Assembly: GCA_030144725.1 (NCBI GenBank)
Contig: JASKMD010000019.1
Coordinates: 3,408,179-3,472,178 of the forward strand
Length of the DNA stretch: 64,000 nt
DNA from: Haematococcus lacustris
Taxonomy: Eukaryota > Chlorophyta > Chlorophyceae > Chlamydomonadales > Haematococcaceae
Reading direction: 5' to 3'
Of the stretch, positions 1-10,974 are shown piece by piece. Under the pieces are notes generated by a model, which was not told where the DNA came from, searched no databases, and saw only the letters and a list, made by a program, of their open reading frames with translations. Numbering within the stretch: the first letter of the stretch is position 1; each line of letters begins with the position of its first letter. Position numbers and translations under genes: made by a program.

Positions 1-1245
1 GGCGCACGAGGAGCGCAGCGCTGCCGGCACAGTGGTGTCCGTGTGGCAGAGATCTCTAACCTCCGGGCAGTACTATCGCGACAGCGGCATCAACCGGCAA
101 GCCCAGGCGACCAAGACGTGGCTGGCCCAGCTGAAGCCGCAGCTCAACGCCTTGTCGCACGTCAGCAGCAAGCCCAGCTCGCTGGCCTCGTACCGGCGGT
201 TTGCCGACACCGTCCTGGCGATGTACGACGCCATGTGGGCCGAGGTCTCCAAGCCGCGCTGGGCCAACGCCAAGTTCAGGCTGTACTGTGGCAAGAAGCG
301 CGTGGTGGCAGGCTTCTGGTCCAAGGTAAGGCCTCTTAGCAGTAGGCCTAGAAGCTAGGCAGTAGCCAATCAAAGTCAGCTCATGCTCTTACACCTGGCC
401 TGCCGCTGCTGCTATACCTGACCTTACGCATGTGTGCCTTGTGTGTTGTACCATGTGTGGATGCAGGTCAAGAAGCAGGCACAGAAGCGGTGGCCGGACC
501 GCATCCTGGCCCTGGCCTACGGGGCAGCTAGCTTCAGCGGCAGCGGCAGCGTTGGCTGCAGGGGTGTCCCAGTCAGCCAGATGCGGAAGGAGGCAGTGAA
601 GCAGTTCGGGGCAGGGCGTGTGGTGTTGGTGGATGAGTTCCGCACCAGCCGGGTCAGCTCAGCCTACAGCCACCCCAGTGAGGCCCTCCCTGGACAGCCG
701 CCAGAGTCCTTCAGGTGAGAGGGTCAGTGGGTGATGGTCGTTGGGTCAGGGTAGTGCTTGGAGGTGGTGGAGTCAAGGTGGCTGGGTAGGGTCAGGATTG
801 AGAAGGTAAGGAAAAATTCTACAAATGTGCATTGCCCCATGTGTCCATGTAGGTGGCTGCGGCCAGTGTACAGCAAAGCAAAGCGTTCCCAAGTCAGGGG
901 CTTGATGTGCTCAACAAGCAACAACATCAGGTAAGCACTGGCCTGGCACCCCCCTAGCACTGACTTAACCCTACAAATGTGCATGACATGAGCATATCTC
1001 GCATGACATGGCACATGGGGTGACTTCATGCACCTCCCACACCCATGTGCAGGTTCTATGACCGGGACGTGTCAGCCGCGCTGAACATCCGCCGCTGCGC
1101 AGTTGGCCCAGGCCCACGCCCTACTGAGCTGTGCTACTGGGACGGCCGCCCAGCCATGCCAAAGCCAGGCAGGCTAGGCCAGGAGTGGGTGTACGTGCGT
1201 GACAAGGCACTGTTGCGCAAGTGGCGGCGCAAGTGGCGGCGATAG
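1..1245 (+). CDS. Fanzor-like RuvC nuclease, copy 1, 5' end outside window
   Basis: This is the C-terminal part of a Fanzor protein, the eukaryotic relative of transposon-encoded TnpB RNA-guided nucleases. Exons are 1-325, 467-714, 853-930 and 1053-1245, with GT-AG introns in matching phases; the stop is at 1243-1245. RuvC-II is visible as VLVDEFRTSRVSS (catalytic Glu) and RuvC-III as YDRDVSAALNI (catalytic Asp). RuvC-I lies just before the window; it is seen in the second copy at 12811. Zinc-finger cysteines are mostly missing: RuvC-II is followed by Ser where TnpB has Cys, and only one Cys remains in RGLMCSTSN. The sequence is the same as 12840-14084 apart from one seen base change, T at 222 against C at 13061 (Met against Thr). 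Being cut by the window edge, its integrity cannot be judged. Confidence 0.85.
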
Positions 1246-1663
1246 CCAGCTACAGCAATACAACCCAAGAAAACAAGATACCAAACCCCTCACAAAGGGG
1301 ATGTGTGTGAGTAAGAGCTACAGAGTAGGGTAGGGCTCTTGCTAGTAGTAGACCTGGAGGCACACACACCAGAAGGCTGAGCTGAAGTGGGCAGTAGGCA
1401 CACTGTCGGTAGCCTTTACAATAATGATCTCCCAGCCTGTATTTGATTACGGCCCTATTCGCGACTTTTTTGGTATTCTCTTTTTCTCTGATTCTCTGCG
1501 GTTGGGGCGGTTGGGGGCAACCACCCGTGGCCTCCTGTGCCTGCGGCTGCGACTGCGACTGCGGCTGTGCTGGCGAGCGACAGCGAGGACAGCGAGGATG
1601 AGCATTAACGTCGGCGTCGGCGGAGGCTGGAGGACGAAGATGCAGATGCGGACGCAGCCTTCC
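1246..1663 (+). other. 3' flank of Fanzor copy 1
   Basis: Non-coding tail of the Fanzor element up to the Harbinger insertion, the same as 14085-14502. It has a short CTGCGACTG-type repeat near 1541-1565. No open gene is convincing. As TnpB and Fanzor guide RNAs are normally encoded at the 3' end of the nuclease gene, this tail is a candidate region for such an RNA (inference). Confidence 0.5.
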
Positions 1664-1666
1664 TTA
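1664..1666. repeat. TTA target-site duplication, left
   Basis: TTA directly precedes the Harbinger left end, and the same TTA follows its right end at 6405-6407. The unoccupied copy of this locus has a single TTA at 14503-14505. TWA targets are the signature of PIF/Harbinger elements. Confidence 0.95.
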
Positions 1667-1686
1667 GGGGGTCTTTCCAATGCGGG
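1667..1686 (+). repeat. Harbinger left terminal inverted repeat
   Basis: Twenty bases beginning GGGGGTCTTT. The reverse complement of 6385-6404 differs only at the third base. Confidence 0.95.
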
Positions 1687-1912
1687 GGAATTTTTCGGAG
1701 GGTAACGGGGGAATGAGGGGAAAAGCGCAGCGGGGGAATTTTTATTCTCCCTCTAACCGCCGTCCAACTGCCGTTCCCCTGCGAGTCCGTTTGCGCCGTT
1801 GGGGAATCCCCCCAGGGGAATGGCGGTGGTTGGTCCCTAACCGCCCTCCCCTCCTCGCTTTTTGCTACCCTAGCCGAACCCCGCGGTAGCAAAAAAGTGC
1901 TCGGGGGGAAAA

Positions 1913-4421
1913 ATGACGGGGTACTACGATGCTTTCGATGATGACTGGCAGCCCGATGGCACGCAGCCCGATGGCACTCAGCCCGATGGCATGCTGCTCG
2001 ATGGCTCGCAGCCCGACGGCACGCAGCCCGATGGCACCCAGCCCGATGGCTCGCAGCCAGGAGGTTCACGAGGAGATCGTGACCATGAGTTGCTGACGAT
2101 TGTAGCAGCCCATACGATTGCGTCGGAGCTCTTCAAGAGGAGGGATAATTTCAAGCCTTTCTGGGACCTTGTTCAACAAGAATGCATAGCCCGTGACAGC
2201 TCCTTTGCTCTGAGTCCAGCTCAGTGCAAGGACAAGTACAAGTACGCCAAAAAGGGCGTCTCCAGTGTGCTTGCCTACCACAAGGGCACAGGTGAGCATG
2301 GGCGTTGCCATGGACACTGTCTAGCACACCCTTGTGCATTGCACATCACCGCACATCTTTGCACATCATTGCACATAGTTGCACACCCTTGGTTCTGCTT
2401 GTAAGGTGTGGGAAGCTTCTGGGACTTGACAAAAGCGGACCAAAAGAAGATTGTGGGCAGTGGCAAGATCCCGTCACAAGAGGTAACCACATCCCTAGCC
2501 CAGCCCATGTCCAGCCTTTGTGTCCAGCCCATGTCCGGCCCATGTGTGTTTTGCAGCTGTACAATGCGGTAAAGCAGTCTACGGACAAGACCATCAACCC
2601 GGATGCCACCCTTGCTCTGGGGGTAGCCAAGGTAGAGGCACATTGCTTCTTCATCTTGTGGTCTTGTTCCTTGGCATGGTGAAGGAGGTTGATCTTGTTC
2701 TCCTAATCATCCTTTAAATGTTGTGCTGATGCATGCAGGAGATGCGGCTGCATGAGGAGGAGGTGGAGAGGGTGGACCTGTCTGTAGACAAGGAAACCGA
2801 AGAGGAGGCCATGCAAGCAAGGCAAGCGCGAGAGATGGGCGTGACGTTCCTTGTGAGTGCCGGAACACTATGCTAAGCTTACTACGCTCACTACCCATGG
2901 GCACTCTACTAACATGCTACAAACTGCATGTAGGAGTACAAAGAGTCGGCACAACAAGCGACTGGCCACCATCGTCCTGTCGCTCCCTTCCAACTGTTGA
3001 AGTGCAGGACGGGCTCCAAGGCTCGTGGTACACCTGGTGCAGGCTCTTCCCGCCTTGCCTTGGCTGTATCAGCAAACGCTGCTGTCAATGCAGCAACTGC
3101 TGAGCATGGAGCAGCAATCACTCAGTTTACTGAGTTGCAGAAGCTTGTGAATGACACCTTCAAGCTAGTGCAAGATTCCAAAGGTAGGGAAGTTAGAAGA
3201 GCAATGCAACTGGGCACGTGTACCACCACCTCTCAATCCAACTAAGCCACTTGATCCATGCGATGCCATTTGCTCCATGCAGTGATCCATGCAGTGATCC
3301 ATGCAGTGATCCATGCAGTGATCCATGCAGTGATCCATGCTGATGTCCATTGGCCATGCGCAGATCCAGAACAAACGGACCTCTTGAAGGTGCGGCTGAA
3401 GGATCTCATGGCTGATCTGAAAGCGGCGCGAGCTGAGGTCAAGACCGCTACAGATGCCTTGAGGCGTGCAAGGGATGGTGCATTGGCTGCGGGTGGGGGG
3501 AGCTCAGAGGCAGGGTGTGAGCTGGAGGTTGAGCCCCCTGTGAAGGTGCGCAGAAGCATCTCAGCACCAGTTGAAGCAGCTGACTCAGCGGCTGGCTATG
3601 CAGCGGGCTCAACAGCAGGCACAGCGGCGAGCTCAGCGGCGGGCTCAGCAGCAGGCCCAGCAGCAGGCTCAGCAGCAGGCACAGGCACAGCAGCAGCAGC
3701 AGGCACAGCACCAGGCAGGGGTGGGGGCAGAAGCAGGGGTAGGACAGCGGGCAAGGGTAGGGGGGTGGCAAGCAACAGAGCACCTGCTGCTCAGTCCCCA
3801 TCTGCGCCTCACACCCCCACTAATACCCCCTTTGCTCCTCAGCAACTCACTCCTCAGCAGTTGCTTGCTGCCCATCAGCTGCTTGTACAGCTGTCCACTG
3901 GTCAGCAACGAGCTGCCCAACGCTTGCCTGTCAGCCAGCCCTTGCTCACCGGCCAGCCAGCTGCCCAACTCTTGCCCACTGGCCACCAGCAGGCTGCCCT
4001 CTACCTGCCCACTGGCCACCAGCAGGCTGCCCTCTACCTGCCCACTGGCCACCAGCAGGCTGCCCAGTACCTGCCCACTGGCCACCAGCAGGCTGCCCAG
4101 TGCCTGCCCACTGGCCACCAGCAGGCTGCCCAGTGCCTGCCCACTGGCCACCAGCAGGCTGCCCAGTGCCTGCCCACTGGCCACCAGCAGGCTGCTCAGC
4201 TCCTGCCCACTGGCCACCAGCAGGCTGCCCAGTGCCTGCCCACTGGCCAGTACCTGCCCACTGGCCACCAGCAGGCTGCCCAATACCTGCCCTCTGGCCA
4301 CCGGCAGGTTGCTCAGCTCCTGCCCACAGGCCACCAGCAGGCTGCTCCACTCCTGCCCACCGTCCCCAATGCTCCGCAACCAGGTCGTGTGTCATTTGTG
4401 AGCATGTTACAGGAGATCTAG
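1913..4421 (+). CDS. Harbinger SANT/trihelix DNA-binding protein (650 aa, 6 exons)
   Basis: Second protein of the Harbinger element. In this superfamily the Myb-like partner is needed with the transposase for binding to the ends. Exons are 1913-2291, 2406-2482, 2557-2631, 2739-2852, 2934-3183 and 3364-4421; all junctions are GT-AG and the phases sum to 651 codons. Order: an acidic N-terminus with repeats of QPDGT (residues 13-50), a trihelix/SANT-like domain (about 55-125, with FWDLVQQECI and CKDKYKYAKKG), charged helices, an Ala-Gly-rich stretch, and a Gln-rich tail with ten-residue repeats of the type LPTGHQQAAQ. The stop precedes the transposase stop by 245 bp, tail to tail. Splicing is inferred from sequence only. 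Confidence 0.85.
3960..4357 (+). repeat. 30-bp coding minisatellite in the SANT gene
   Basis: About 13 units of 30 bp containing CCCACTGGCCACCAGCAGG. They encode LPTGHQQAA-type decapeptides in the last exon of the Harbinger DNA-binding protein. The period is a multiple of three, so copy-number change keeps the frame. Confidence 0.9.
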
Positions 4422-4666
4422 TGTGTAGTGACAGCCAAGTCATGAGAGGCAAGCCATGAGAATTCCTGACCGCTACAGATGAACTCATAAATGATGTGAC
4501 ATGTTGACTCTTCTGCTGTTTACAGTACTCTTCTTCTGTTTACAGTGCTCTTCTTCTGTTGACAGTACTGACTAGACCACTGACCTGGACACTGCACCAC
4601 TGACCACTGGAGGGTTGTTTTATTTTTGCAAATGGTCAATGAAATGGTCCATGACAATGCTAGCAG
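4422..4666. other. Spacer between convergent Harbinger genes
   Basis: Holds a short repeated TCTTCTGTTTACAGT-like sequence near 4510-4566. No gene is visible. It must hold the 3' ends of both transcripts. Confidence 0.6.
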
Positions 4667-6323
4667 TCAACGTTGTCCAGCCAACACCACGAGAGCCTCC
4701 CTAATGCGCTCCCCTTGAACGAGATCAGCTGGCCTAGCTCGTGCGCCAAGTGCCAACTCCCCCGCCGGTAATGGGTCTAGACCCACACCATCTTCAGCTA
4801 GACGATCTTCATAATCTTGGATGGCGTCGGGGTCGACCCCTTCGGGTACAACCTCGCCATGGTCAATGCAAATATTGTGCAATATGCAGCAGCACATGAA
4901 GACCATGACAGCAACCTTCACATCAGTCCTGATGCCTAGCCGACAACATTGGAACTTGTTCTTCAAGCAACCCCATGCATGCTCAATCTTCACACGTGCC
5001 TTGGAATGCATGGTGTTGAAACGTGCTCTACCAGCATTAGCCCTTGCAATGCCTGACTTGAATGATGACACCACAAACTGGCGTGTGGCATAGGCAGAAT
5101 CTGCAACAATGACACGGGGCACCTCAACACCAGCAATCACGTGTACCCCCCTTGCAAGGCTCTGGGCTAGGTGACTGCCAGCATCTGACAGTTGGCGAGC
5201 AAGTGGTGAGTGCAGGAACACGAGTGCATCATGTGTACGTCCAGGGTGCCCTGCATACACATCCATGAACTTGCCCCTTGCATTCACAAGGCCTTGTGCC
5301 ACAAAGGACTGGAAACCTTTATGATTGTAGTACGCATGCCCTACATTAATGGGCTGATCAATACGAATGTGAGAGCCATCTAGGGCACCCACAATCTGTG
5401 GCAAACCACTAATGTGCTCAAACTCGAGGACGCTAGCCTGCCACTCCTCTTCTGTTTGGGGTAAGCTAATGTGATGTGACAAACGATCCCATACTGCACG
5501 GGTGACATTGGCAACGCACCGGCTCACCGTTGTTACGCTGCAGCCCCAAATGCTGCCCACATGTGAGAAGTTGCTACCTTTTGCTAGGTAGCTAAGTGCC
5601 ACCGCCAGTTGTTCTTCTTGAGTAAGATAGTCGGTGCGCTTGCACCTCCGTGCAAGCAAGGGGTGGTCCACAATCCTTTCCAATACGTAGTCGTACACTG
5701 CCCTGTAATGTGCAACAAACTACAAAGAACTGAGTCATGATAGCTAGGCTCAGGCCACATTGCCGGGCTGATGGCCTACATGGCCTACATGGTCTACATG
5801 GCCTACATTGTCGAGCTGATCAAGATAGCTAGGCTGAGGCTGGCCAATGCAGGCTGGTCATTGCAGTTGGAGAGGTTCTGGGAGGTGGTGGTCAGAATAG
5901 GTGCACAAGCAGAGATGATACCTGGGCACGTGGAATTCGATGTTGTAAGCTTGTGGATCAAGTGAGGCCAAGCAATTGGGATACAGTGCCTTGTACGAGC
6001 GAGGTCGTTTCCAATAAGGGCATACGCGGTTGTAAGGCCTGCGGCCCGCAGTGGTGGTGGTCGCTCAAGGGTCGCCGCAATCGTAGATGCTGGTTGTGTT
6101 ATACTTACCTAGCCTCATCCTGCTCCTCCTCCTCCACTTGCGCAATAGCTACCATAATCATAAGCTCAGCCTCAACCTCGCGCCGACGACGATCACCAAC
6201 AGCGAACATTTGGCTGGGCAAAGATGGAAGCAGAGGCGAAAGCAAAGGTGCCAGCTCTTGATAGGCTCGCGGCCTCTGGCCAAAACTCGCAACATAACGA
6301 ACCCAACCTCCATTTTCCCCCAT
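4667..6323 (-). CDS. PIF/Harbinger DDE transposase (416 aa, 2 exons)
   Basis: Catalyses cut-and-paste transposition. Exon 1 is 6323-6109 and exon 2 is 5702-4667; the donor GTAAGT and acceptor TTACAG join in phase 2 to give 417 codons. The longest single frame begins with a non-ATG codon at 5698, which is why the upstream exon is needed. DDE_Tnp_4-type motifs in order: a helix-turn-helix-like region (WGCSVTTVSRC), GALDGSHIRI with Asp about 180, HPGRTHDALVF, VIVADSAY, and KIEHAWGCLKNKF with Glu about 312. No internal stop is seen. The start ATG lies only about 80 bp inside the right end, so a later ATG in exon 1 (MFAVGDRR) is an alternative. Confidence 0.88.
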
Positions 6324-6384
6324 TCCCCCGCATTGGAAACGGGGGGTAAAAAGTGCATTCCCCCGTTCCCCTCTACCCCGTTAC

Positions 6385-6404
6385 CCCGCATTGGAAAGAC
6401 CACC
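6385..6404 (-). repeat. Harbinger right terminal inverted repeat
   Basis: Inverted partner of 1667-1686 with one mismatch. It is followed by the TTA duplication at 6405-6407. Confidence 0.95.
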
Positions 6405-7402
6405 TTATCCTCCAACAGGGAGGGGAGGCCCGCGGAGGGTAGGTGCGCTATTGGGCGGGGGTAGTGCGGCACCCCAGTTGCGGCACCCCAGTAGCTTGCT
6501 GCAGGCCTACGTACTTGGACGTAAAGGGCGACTAAACGGGCTTGGGCCAGTGGCTCTGTGGCTACGTCAGCGCTAAAAGTTCAGCTACGCCCCCGCATCA
6601 AGACTAGGGCGTTCCTGGCCAGGTATTATTAATACCGTACTCTCCCTTTTGATTCCCTATCCCGAATCGTTTTTTGTCCTTCGGGAAACCGGGAATGATT
6701 AAACAATGTATTTCTCTGGTCTTTCGGGAAGTAGTCAAACAATAAGTTGACCTTGACGAAAGTGCCAGCAATGGACCAGTTTGTGGTCCGGGGCATCAGT
6801 GCCGCCGTCGCGAATAGGGCCTACAACTCATGCTTTATTTTGGTGTTGCATGAGGGCTGTAGGGATCAAAACTTGTGTCTGTTAATCAAAGGTGGGAAAG
6901 GTGGGAAAGGTGGGAGGTGGGAAAGGTGGGAAAGGTGGGAAGAAGGTGGGAAAGCAGTGAGTGTTCCTTGCGCTTGCAGCACACACACTAAACCAGTAGA
7001 CAGCCTCATAACTGTCTCAACCCACAAAGGCATCAACAGCGGCACAGTGGCCAAGACTGCAGCGAAATCGACAGGAAGAGTGATGCCCGTCGCATCGGCG
7101 CTGCAGGTTTGGCGCGAAGGCCTGTAGTGGGTCGAAACTCTACCCCTGGATTGCTACAGCGTCCAGCAAAGCTATCAGAAAGGAATTGCGCCCACCGTGC
7201 AGGGGGCGGTGTTGGTGCCGTGCGGAGCTGACTTGTGCACAGGTGAAGCTATGCCCTGTTTAACTGTCCCTCGGACTTCGTTCTAAGTCCTTTTGTCTAT
7301 TAGGCTTGCTTACACAGGGTCACAAGTGACACAGGTCACTAAGGCCCACTGTTGAGCTCCTCTGCTGAGGACAGTTAGCATCGAGGCACTTTATTGCTCA
7401 GC
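6405..7402 (+). other. Distal 3' tail of Fanzor element copy 1
   Basis: Non-coding continuation of the Fanzor element after the Harbinger insertion. It contains a GGTGGGAAA array (about 6891-6953) and a perfect GGACTT/AAGTCC stem-loop at 7273-7290. The distal part (from about 6947) recurs at 10616-10974 and in copy 2. No convincing coding sequence. Confidence 0.6.
7273..7290 (+). other. Conserved GGACTT/AAGTCC stem-loop
   Basis: A 6-bp perfect stem with loop CGTTCT, followed by a T-rich run. It is repeated at 10948-10965 and 15380-15397, always in the Fanzor element tail. It could be part of a guide RNA or a transcript 3' end (inference). Confidence 0.5.
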
Positions 7403-7488
7403 TCAGTTGAGTCGCTGCCATTGGGTCAGGTTCATTGGGGTGTGGGCAGACATGTCACAGTGTGCAGGGTTGGGGTGTGCATGTCCAG

Positions 7489-9080
7489 GGGTGATGCTGG
7501 CCTTGTCTGATGATGACGCGGACAACCCTACCCTGGATAGCATCTGGAGTGTGATGCCCGTTCGAGAGGGGGTGGGTGCCCGCCCCCTCCTGCTACGACT
7601 GTGATGGTGGATCCTGCTGCTGCAGCAATCGCATTCACCACTGTCCTTGCCACCCGTGCCGCTGTCAGTGCTTCGTTCTTGCCAACACTGTTGCCACCGC
7701 TGCTGCTGCTGCTGCTGCTCTCGTTGCTACTGCTACCACTGCCGCCCTCACTGCTGCTGCTGCCACTTCTGCTGCCCCCTGGCATTTGCAGCTTGTGAAC
7801 TATATGCCAGTAAACACGACTCTGAACATCCAGGCCCTGTTGCCTAGGAACAGGTAAGACCAGCAGCAGCAGCAGCAGCATGTAGGGCAGCCAGGGACAT
7901 TGGATGCCGCTGCCGGCCCACCCTGCTGCTGCTGCTGCTGCTGCCTGGTGCAGGACATACGTACAATACTCAGGCAGCCTGACCACCCCTCCCTGCACTG
8001 AAGGGGTGCTGTGGCATTGTGAGGAACAAGCCCACCCACCACCCACCCATCCCGACCCCGGCAGCCACTGACGTCACCCCCCTGCTGCACCGTACCCCTC
8101 ACACTTCACAGCCCTCACCACCACCACCACCACCACCACCACCACCACCACCACCCACTTTTCACGACATAACCACCTTGCTTTGCCTTACTGTCTAGCA
8201 CCTGCGAGGGGTGTTAGTTCTAACCAGGCACATAAATGTGCGCTGGGGTGAAAGGTTGGTCTCCTTGGGGCAAGTGGGGTGTGTGCCAAGTGCTTGTTGC
8301 AATGATCTCTTTCTATGCCCGGTACTGAGTCCCTGGCAGGGTGTGTGGGTGTTGCCCAGCGCCATGTACCATGCAGCACCACTGCACTGCACAGCGCAGC
8401 ACAGCACCTCCCCCTGTGCGCCTGCTGCCCACCTGGCTGGCTGCCTGGCTGCCTGCAGTGTTCACCAACCCTGTCACCATCTCCCTGCGCCAGCTCAGGG
8501 CGTACGAGCTGGCAGTGGGCCTCAAGGAGTGGTGAGGCGGGCGGGAGGTTAGGGGGAACAAGGGAGGTACGAGGGGGAGGAGTAAGGACAGGGGGAAAAG
8601 GAGGCAGTACTCAGCTAAGCTGCACTACATCACTGCACAGCACTCCCCTCTAGGCTGTACATGTGACATGCATATTGATGCGGGACATGTTTGATGTGTT
8701 ATACACACACTGTCATCCATGTGTGTTGTTGCAGTGAGGGGCGCTCAAACCGCAAGCTGCAAGCTAGTGCCCAGACCCACCGCAAGCTAGCCACCTCACA
8801 TGCCCCACCCACCACCCACTCCTTTGTTCGAGGCGCCTACTCTGGCTTTGTCCGAAGCCCTCCTGCCACCACCACCTTCCTGGGTGCTGGAAGCAATGTC
8901 CAAGCCGCAGACGCGACGCTGCTGGCCATGGCTGCTCAGCTGCTGCCCAGCAGCATGCGTCGTCTGAGTGGTGATGACAGCGAACGCACAGCTGCTGGGG
9001 AGTGTAGGGTGGTGTCCATGGGATTCAGCAACCGGGACATCATGCCCATCAACAATCGCACCCGTTTGGTGTACAGGTGA
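7489..9080 (+). CDS. Alpha-carbonic anhydrase, 3' half
   Basis: Zinc enzyme converting CO2 and bicarbonate. Exons are about 7489-7571, 7792-7853, 7954-8018, 8459-8531 and 8735-9080, with consistent phases. Family landmarks in order: VMLALSDDDADNPTLDSIW (the VL..L....NP.L segment), LNIQALLPRN, YSGSLTTPPCTEGVLWH (the hallmark GSLTTPPC.EGV.W, including the active-site Thr pair), FTNPVTISLRQL, and a C-terminal MPINNRTRLVY. Between the last two is a 90-residue Ser/Ala-rich insertion in the final exon. The zinc-ligand exons (FHFH..SEH, ELHLVH) are not found downstream of 7402. The Fanzor element ends 87 bp before the first exon, so either the gene is interrupted by that element in an intron or its 5' half lies left of the window. 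The first exon boundary is the least certain. Confidence 0.85.
7861..7880 (+). repeat. CAG microsatellite in a carbonic anhydrase intron
   Basis: (CAG)n about 7860-7880, with reverse (CTG)n tracts at about 7922-7945 and interrupted ones at 7697-7760. All lie in introns of the carbonic anhydrase model. Confidence 0.8.
8113..8155 (+). repeat. CAC trinucleotide microsatellite
   Basis: About 14 CAC units in the intron between the GSLTTPPC exon and the next one. Confidence 0.9.
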
Positions 9081-10615
9081 TCGGGTAGTTAGGTGGTTGG
9101 GAAGCCACAGGGTCATGGGTATGTGTGTGTTTCAAACTACAGCCATGTTGTGGCACCAGGGACTGCAGAAGCTGCACATGCACTGAAGACACGGGAAGGC
9201 CATGCAGCCGTAGCATGGCCACCTACCACATCTGTCTTAGCCACAACGACAAGCAGGCCAATGACAGCTGCTGTCAAGAGTAGGCCACGGCCAGTCGCAG
9301 CTGGGCAGCAGAGGTATGACAGCTGCAGTTGAGAGGGGAACAAGGACAGTTTGCAGCTGAGCAGGAGGTGCATAAAGCGCAGCTGTATACCACTTGTTGT
9401 GGAGCTGATAGCCTAACTAGGAGCAGTGGCAGCTGTTCATGGCCCCAGGCATGGCCCCTGGTGGGGGCTGCCAGGTGGACTGCAGCGAGCATTTCCTGGA
9501 CACGCTGCAATGCGTTGAGCAGAAGCCTGGTGCTTAGGGAGCTGAGGAGTATGGATGGGTGCAGTGGGTGAGCCCAAGCAGGGGGGTTTGCCCAGGGCCA
9601 ATGGCAATCGCAGCACTGCATGCTTCAACCTATAGGCCACAACATGTTAGCAGCTGAAGGATTGAGCGGTAGGAAGATTGAAGATGGCGCATGGTCATGG
9701 AAACGGGTTGACTAAGAGGTTATGTGGAGATATGGGAGATGGTGAATAGGTGCAGGCCCGCAAGGCAGCAGCAACAATTGAACCTTTTTGACAATCAGGC
9801 TGAGCCTAGTTGTGCATTCATCTTTCCTGGGTACAGCTGCCACTTGGGCTTTGTGTGGCGGGTGGAGGACTGAGGCAGGCAGGGTAGGGTCTCAAGGGTT
9901 GTTGCAGTGCCAGGTGGCAGGCAGGTGTCAGGTGCTCAGCTTGGAGGTCTTCTCAGGGGTGGCATTGCTGCAGCGTCAGGTGGGCTGTCAGATGCTCAGG
10001 GCTTCCATTCACCATAACCATCGCATGCCACTAGCTTCTGCTAATGGTGGGCTAAGGCATTTGATTGCAGCAGCAGCATGATGTGTCATGAACATTTGCC
10101 TTCAAACAAACATCTCACATCGTTTTGTTTTTGGTCATGGTTGGCTGTGGCATTGTATGCATGCGTCCAAACCTGTAATGCACTGGACGGTAAATGATAG
10201 TAGCGTCCAGGGCAATGGCTTGGCGCATATATTGAATGTGTTGTTGGCACTGGTGATGGTCATGTTGAGCCTCGTCGTCGTCCCTACGATCAGACGGCAT
10301 GGCAGCCTGGGGCGACGTTGATGAGCTACTCACATGGCAAGCTTAATAACGTTTTGAAAAGGGGGCCCGTTGAGAAGTTGTGCATAAACTACCTTGCTGC
10401 ATTGCACCAAGTGGCGACTGTGGCTGTGGAACACATGATGACAGTTAGAAGGAGGATGTGCAAAAATATGTTGACGGTATAACGATCGTCGAAACCATGT
10501 ATGGCATGCTCCCCAGCTTCTCTTGGGGGGTGCCACCTCCCACAGGGCAGGCCACATGTAGACCCCGGGGGGGGGTAAAGTTGGTCAGCATTGATGCGCT
10601 CAAATTGTGGAGTGG
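9081..10615. other. No gene recognised
   Basis: About 1.5 kb without a recognisable coding region on either strand. It probably holds the carbonic anhydrase 3' untranslated region at its left edge. A GGTG[T/G]CAGGTG-like short repeat occurs at 9910-9995, and a run of nine G at about 10566-10575. Confidence 0.5.
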
Positions 10616-10974
10616 GGTGGGAAAGCAGTGAGTGTTCCTTGCGCTTGCAGCACACACTAAACCAGTAGACAGCCTCATAACTGTCTCAACCCACAATGGT
10701 ATCAACAGCGGCACAGTGGCCAAGACTGCAGCGAAATCGACAGGAAGAGTGATGCTCGTCGCATCGGCGCTGCAGGTTTGTTTACGGCGCGAAGGCCTGT
10801 AGTGGGTCGAAATTCTACCCCTGGATTGCTACAGCGTCCAGCAAAGCTATCAGAAAGGAATTGCGCCCACCGTGCCGGGGGCGGTGTTGGTGCCGTGCGA
10901 AGCTGACTTGTGCACAGGTGAATCTATACCCTGTTTAACTGTCCCTCGGACTTCGTTCTAAGTCCTTGTGTCTG
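10616..10974 (+). repeat. Third copy of the Fanzor element tail
   Basis: About 360 bp closely similar to 6947-7300 and 15053-15405, starting GTGGGAAAGCAGTGAGTG and ending near TAAGTCCTTGTGTC, with several base differences and a small TTTAC insertion near 10779. It lies directly upstream of Fanzor copy 2 in the same orientation. It is either the remnant of an older element or a left-end direct repeat of the copy 2 element. Confidence 0.8.

Larger units (their letters stand above)
1667..6404. mobile_element. Complete PIF/Harbinger DNA transposon, 4738 bp
   Basis: Terminal inverted repeats are 1667-1686 (starts GGGGGTCTTTCCAATGCGGG) and 6385-6404, matching at 19 of 20 positions. The subterminal regions repeat G-rich GGGGGAAT and GGGTAACGGGG motifs in inverted orientation. 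It carries the two standard Harbinger genes in convergent orientation: a SANT/trihelix DNA-binding protein (1913-4421, +) and a DDE transposase (4667-6323, -). Both open frames look intact, so the element may be autonomous. The empty site in the second Fanzor copy fixes both boundaries to the base. Confidence 0.96.
1..7402 (+). mobile_element. Fanzor-bearing element, copy 1, split by a Harbinger transposon
   Basis: Bases 1-1663 and 6405-7402 match 12840-14502 and 14503-15509 continuously once the insert 1667-6404 and one TTA are removed. I see about four base differences and one 9-bp unit difference (GGTGGGAAA array near 6891-6953) over about 2.66 kb. Homology stops abruptly after TTTATTGCTCAGC at 7402. 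Beyond that point copy 1 is followed by carbonic anhydrase exons and copy 2 by the ANTH gene, so 7402 is probably the right end of the mobile unit. The left end is outside the window. No target duplication could be verified. Confidence 0.75.

Noticed and set aside
3571..4488. Long alternative frames over the last exon of the Harbinger SANT gene
   Set aside because: They come from the 30-bp repeat; the accepted frame is the one in phase with five upstream exons.
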